A stretch of 64,000 nt of DNA from Pelagibius sp037652055 (GTDB lineage Bacteria > Pseudomonadota > Alphaproteobacteria > Kiloniellales > Kiloniellaceae), in the NCBI RefSeq assembly GCF_037652055.1, contig NZ_JBBKAH010000009.1, positions 186,001-250,000 of the forward strand. The letters run 5' to 3'. The translations under genes were made by a program, and so were the position numbers. The notes under the pieces were generated by a model, which was given only the letters and a program-made list of their open reading frames with translations, searched no databases and had not been told where the DNA came from. Numbering within the stretch: the first letter of the stretch is position 1; each line of letters starts with the position of its first letter. Below, piece after piece: positions 61,835 to 64,000 of this stretch.

Positions 61835-62103
61835 ACATCTCTCCACGGTAGACGCCGGCTCGGCGCAATTGGCTGGCGAATCAAACAAAAAGGACAGCAA
61901 ACCAAGAAGGAATTCCCTCATAAAGGTCTTAATGTTGCGTTGATTCTCTGAAAAATTGCACGGCGCTGCCTTCCCGTGCTGCCGCGCCGGCCGCGCAAGG
62001 CCCCCTTGCGGCGCGCCGGGGCGACCGCTAAGAAGCAGCGGCGCGCGTCCCTGCCCCGTCTCGGCGGCCTTGTTCCTGTTTTCCCGCACCAGAGGACTTC
62101 TTC

Positions 62104-62964
62104 ATGCAGCTCACCCTCCGCAAATGGGACCTGTCGATCGGCAGCGGCCAGAAACTGTTCTGCATTCTCGGCCTGAACGTCCTGGAGGATCGCGACCTGG
62201 CGCTTGAGACCGCCGACCACCTGAAGAAGGTGACCACGGCCCTCGATCTGCCCTTTGTCTTCAAGGCCAGCTTCGACAAGGCCAACCGCTCCTCCTTCAA
62301 GAGCTATCGTGGCCCCGGCATGGAACAGGGATTGAAGATCCTGGCCGAGGTGAAGGAGAAGTTCGGCGTGCCGATCTGCACCGATCTGCACGAGGTCGAT
62401 CAGGCCGAGCCCGTGGCCGCGGTCGCCGACGTGGTGCAGATCCCGGCCTTCCTGTGCCGCCAGACCGACCTGGTGGTGGCCGCCGCCCAGGCGACCCTGA
62501 AGAACCAGGGCCTGCTGCACGTGAAGAAGGCGCAGTTCCTAGCGCCCTGGGACTGCCACTCGATCCTGCGCAAGATTGAGGAAGCCGCCGCCAAGGACAT
62601 GACCATCCTTTGCGAGCGCGGCTCCAGCTTCGGCTACAACAACCTCATCGTCGACATGCTGGCGATCCCGGAGCTGCACAGGCTGGGCGCGCCGGTCACC
62701 ATCGACGCGACCCACGCCGTGCAGCTGCCCGGCGCCCAGAAGGACGCCGACGGCGTCGCCTCGGGCGGCCGGCGCGAGGGCGTCTCCGTGCTGGCCGCGG
62801 CGGCCGTGGCCGCCGGTGCCGACGGCGTCTTCCTGGAGTTCCACCCGGACCCGGACAAGGCGCTCTGCGACGGCCCCAGCTGCCTGCCCCTCGACGGCGC
62901 CGCCGAACTGCTCGGCAAGCTGCGCGCCATCCACGCCACGGTGCACGGCTACAACGCCTCCTGA
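62104..62964 (+). CDS. kdsA: KDO-8-phosphate synthase, divergent form
   Basis: 286 residues condensing phosphoenolpyruvate with arabinose 5-phosphate for lipopolysaccharide KDO. Family motifs: FKASFDKANRSSFKSYRGPG, IPAFLCRQTDLVVAAAQATL, VKKAQFLAPWDCHSI, CERGSSFGYNNLIVDML, DATHAVQLPG and LEFHPDPDKALCDGPSCLPL. The N-terminus reads FCILGLNVLEDRDLALETAD, whereas the usual alphaproteobacterial enzyme has an IAGPC-type sequence there. Asn at the position of the metal-ligand Cys points to the metal-independent class. It may be a second or horizontally acquired copy. It diverges from the chemoreceptor gene. Confidence 0.9.
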   Translation: MQLTLRKWDLSIGSGQKLFCILGLNVLEDRDLALETADHLKKVTTALDLPFVFKASFDKANRSSFKSYRGPGMEQGLKILAEVKEKFGVPICTDLHEVDQAEPVAAVADVVQIPAFLCRQTDLVVAAAQATLKNQGLLHVKKAQFLAPWDCHSILRKIEEAAAKDMTILCERGSSFGYNNLIVDMLAIPELHRLGAPVTIDATHAVQLPGAQKDADGVASGGRREGVSVLAAAAVAAGADGVFLEFHPDPDKALCDGPSCLPLDGAAELLGKLRAIHATVHGYNAS

Positions 62965-62971
62965 GGGTGTT

Positions 62972-63910
62972 TCACCGCCCGGCGCCATCCGCGCCGGCGA
63001 CCTTCATCATGCAGGGATCCCATCTCGGCGGGCCGCTGAAGTGTTCGGCCAGCGTGTCGACGAGGACGCGCACCTTGCCCGGCACGTAGGCGCCGGGCGG
63101 CCGGACCACGAAAATGCCGAGTTCCGGCGCAGGGTGGTCGAGCAGCAGGGGCACCAGACGGCCCTGCTCGAACTCGCCGGACAGCAGGAAGGTCGGCACC
63201 ATCGCGACCCCCAGCCCCGCGGTGGCCCATTGCAGGATGGCCTCGCCGCTGTCGGACCGCAGGCGACCTTTGGGGCGTACTGACACGGTCCGTTTGCCCG
63301 ATTGGAACAACCAGTCGGACTGGCGGCTGCCGGTGTAGATCAGGCAGTCATGCCCTGAGAGATCGGCAGGCACCGCCGGGGTTCCGTGCCGTGCCAGGTA
63401 GTCGGGACTGGCCACCACGACCGCGCGGGTCTGCGCGAGCTGGCGGGCGATCAAGGCCGAGTCCTCCAGCCGACCGATCCGGATGGCGGCATCGAAGCGC
63501 TCCCCCATGATGTCGACGATGCGGTCGCTGTAGGAGACGTCCAGCTCCAGACGCGGGTGGCGGGCCGCCAGCGCGGCCAGGATCGGGGCGACGTGGCGGA
63601 CGCCGAAGGACAGGGGCACTGACAGCCGAAGCAGGCCGACCACCTCGCCGCCGCGTTGCGCGACGGCTTCCCGCGCTTCCTCGTAGTCCGCCAGGATCCG
63701 TTCGGCCCGCTCCTTGAATTCCATGCCGGCGTCGGTCGGGCTGATGCCGCGCGTGGTGCGGCTCAGCAGGCGGGCACCGAGGTCGGCCTCAATCTGGGCG
63801 ATCCGGCGGCTGACGATGGATTTCGAGATTCCCAGCCGCTTGGCCGCGCGGTTGAAACCGCCGCTCTCTATCACGGTGACGAACAGCTTCAGACTGTCGA
63901 ACTCGTTCAT
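62972..63910 (-). CDS. LysR-family transcriptional regulator
   Basis: 312 residues. The N-terminal winged helix is FNRAAKRLGISKSIVSRRIA, then QIEADLGARLLSRTTRGISP. A LysR effector-binding domain follows (VVGLLRLSVPLSFGVRHVAP; GERFDAAIRIGRLEDSALIA; LQWATAGLGVAMVPTFLLSG). The length is normal. It converges on kdsA with 7 bases between stops. The target lies off the right edge, since the promoter region 63911-64000 is AT-rich and contains direct repeats of GCA-TT-rich sequence. Confidence 0.9.
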   Translation of the reverse strand: MNEFDSLKLFVTVIESGGFNRAAKRLGISKSIVSRRIAQIEADLGARLLSRTTRGISPTDAGMEFKERAERILADYEEAREAVAQRGGEVVGLLRLSVPLSFGVRHVAPILAALAARHPRLELDVSYSDRIVDIMGERFDAAIRIGRLEDSALIARQLAQTRAVVVASPDYLARHGTPAVPADLSGHDCLIYTGSRQSDWLFQSGKRTVSVRPKGRLRSDSGEAILQWATAGLGVAMVPTFLLSGEFEQGRLVPLLLDHPAPELGIFVVRPPGAYVPGKVRVLVDTLAEHFSGPPRWDPCMMKVAGADGAGR

Positions 63911-64000
63911 CCAGGTGTTCCTATATCAGCAACATATTGGTGCAGTTTAGGCGCATTGTGATGCAATTTCAGCATCACTAATTCTGAGGATCGAAACGCG

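Overview
The window is a GC-rich, gene-dense chromosomal segment of an alphaproteobacterium, most likely from the Rhodospirillales or a relative. The reasons are the dusB-ntrB-ntrC-ntrY-ntrX-trkA-hfq-hflX gene order, the fused ispDF gene, a pyruvate dehydrogenase E1-beta subunit with its own lipoyl domain, DUF1127 and PAS_5 proteins, and a CIRCE-controlled groESL operon. I see no rRNA, tRNA, CRISPR array, insertion sequence or prophage. Most genes are housekeeping, with single accessory genes interspersed.

Layout. 1-13.8 kb: a cut-off exported protein, a DUF1127 gene, a divergent EmrAB-type efflux pair with its TetR regulator and two operator-like palindromes, panB, several secreted proteins of unknown function, gph, a PAS protein divergent from mazG, a beta-hydroxyacid dehydrogenase with three TGGTATACCA-like sites upstream, a second small DUF1127-like gene, a SET-domain protein and an unknown protein. 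13.8-23 kb: a MocR regulator, a PotDABC-type importer, an omega-amino acid:pyruvate transaminase and alanine dehydrogenase. Together they could import polyamines, transaminate them onto pyruvate and recycle the alanine to pyruvate and ammonium. 23-31 kb: an inositol-phosphatase-family gene, groESL, then hflX, hfq, a HAD phosphatase, a D-amino acid transaminase and trkA. 31-38.7 kb: ntrX, ntrY, ntrC, ntrB and dusB, transcribed in the order dusB to hflX. 39-46.4 kb: a CcsA/YpjD-like membrane protein, ispDF, pgpA, a CinA C-terminal amidase, a CPBP protease, a TPR membrane protein, a receiver-like protein without its phospho-acceptor and a DUF2007-like protein. 46.4-57.2 kb: a COQ10-like protein, lipA, a CPCC zinc-ribbon protein, lpdA, two tandem exported paralogues, the pyruvate dehydrogenase genes, ftsB and enolase. 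57.4-64 kb: an ammonium transporter fused to a chemoreceptor, a conventional chemoreceptor, a KDO-8-phosphate synthase and a LysR regulator.

The most notable element is the 820-residue Amt-chemoreceptor fusion (57438-59900). It is a complete 11-helix ammonium channel with its pore residues retained, joined directly to a HAMP-like linker and an MCP signalling hairpin. It is predicted to turn ammonium occupancy or flux into a chemotaxis-type signal. It lies beside a second chemoreceptor and within 20 kb of the NtrBC/NtrYX nitrogen regulators. Other points of interest are the two exported paralogues inside the pyruvate dehydrogenase locus, REPIN-like paired hairpins in two operons, a pseudo-receiver with Asp-to-Glu and Lys-to-Ala changes, and a groESL promoter that overlaps the hflX stop codon.
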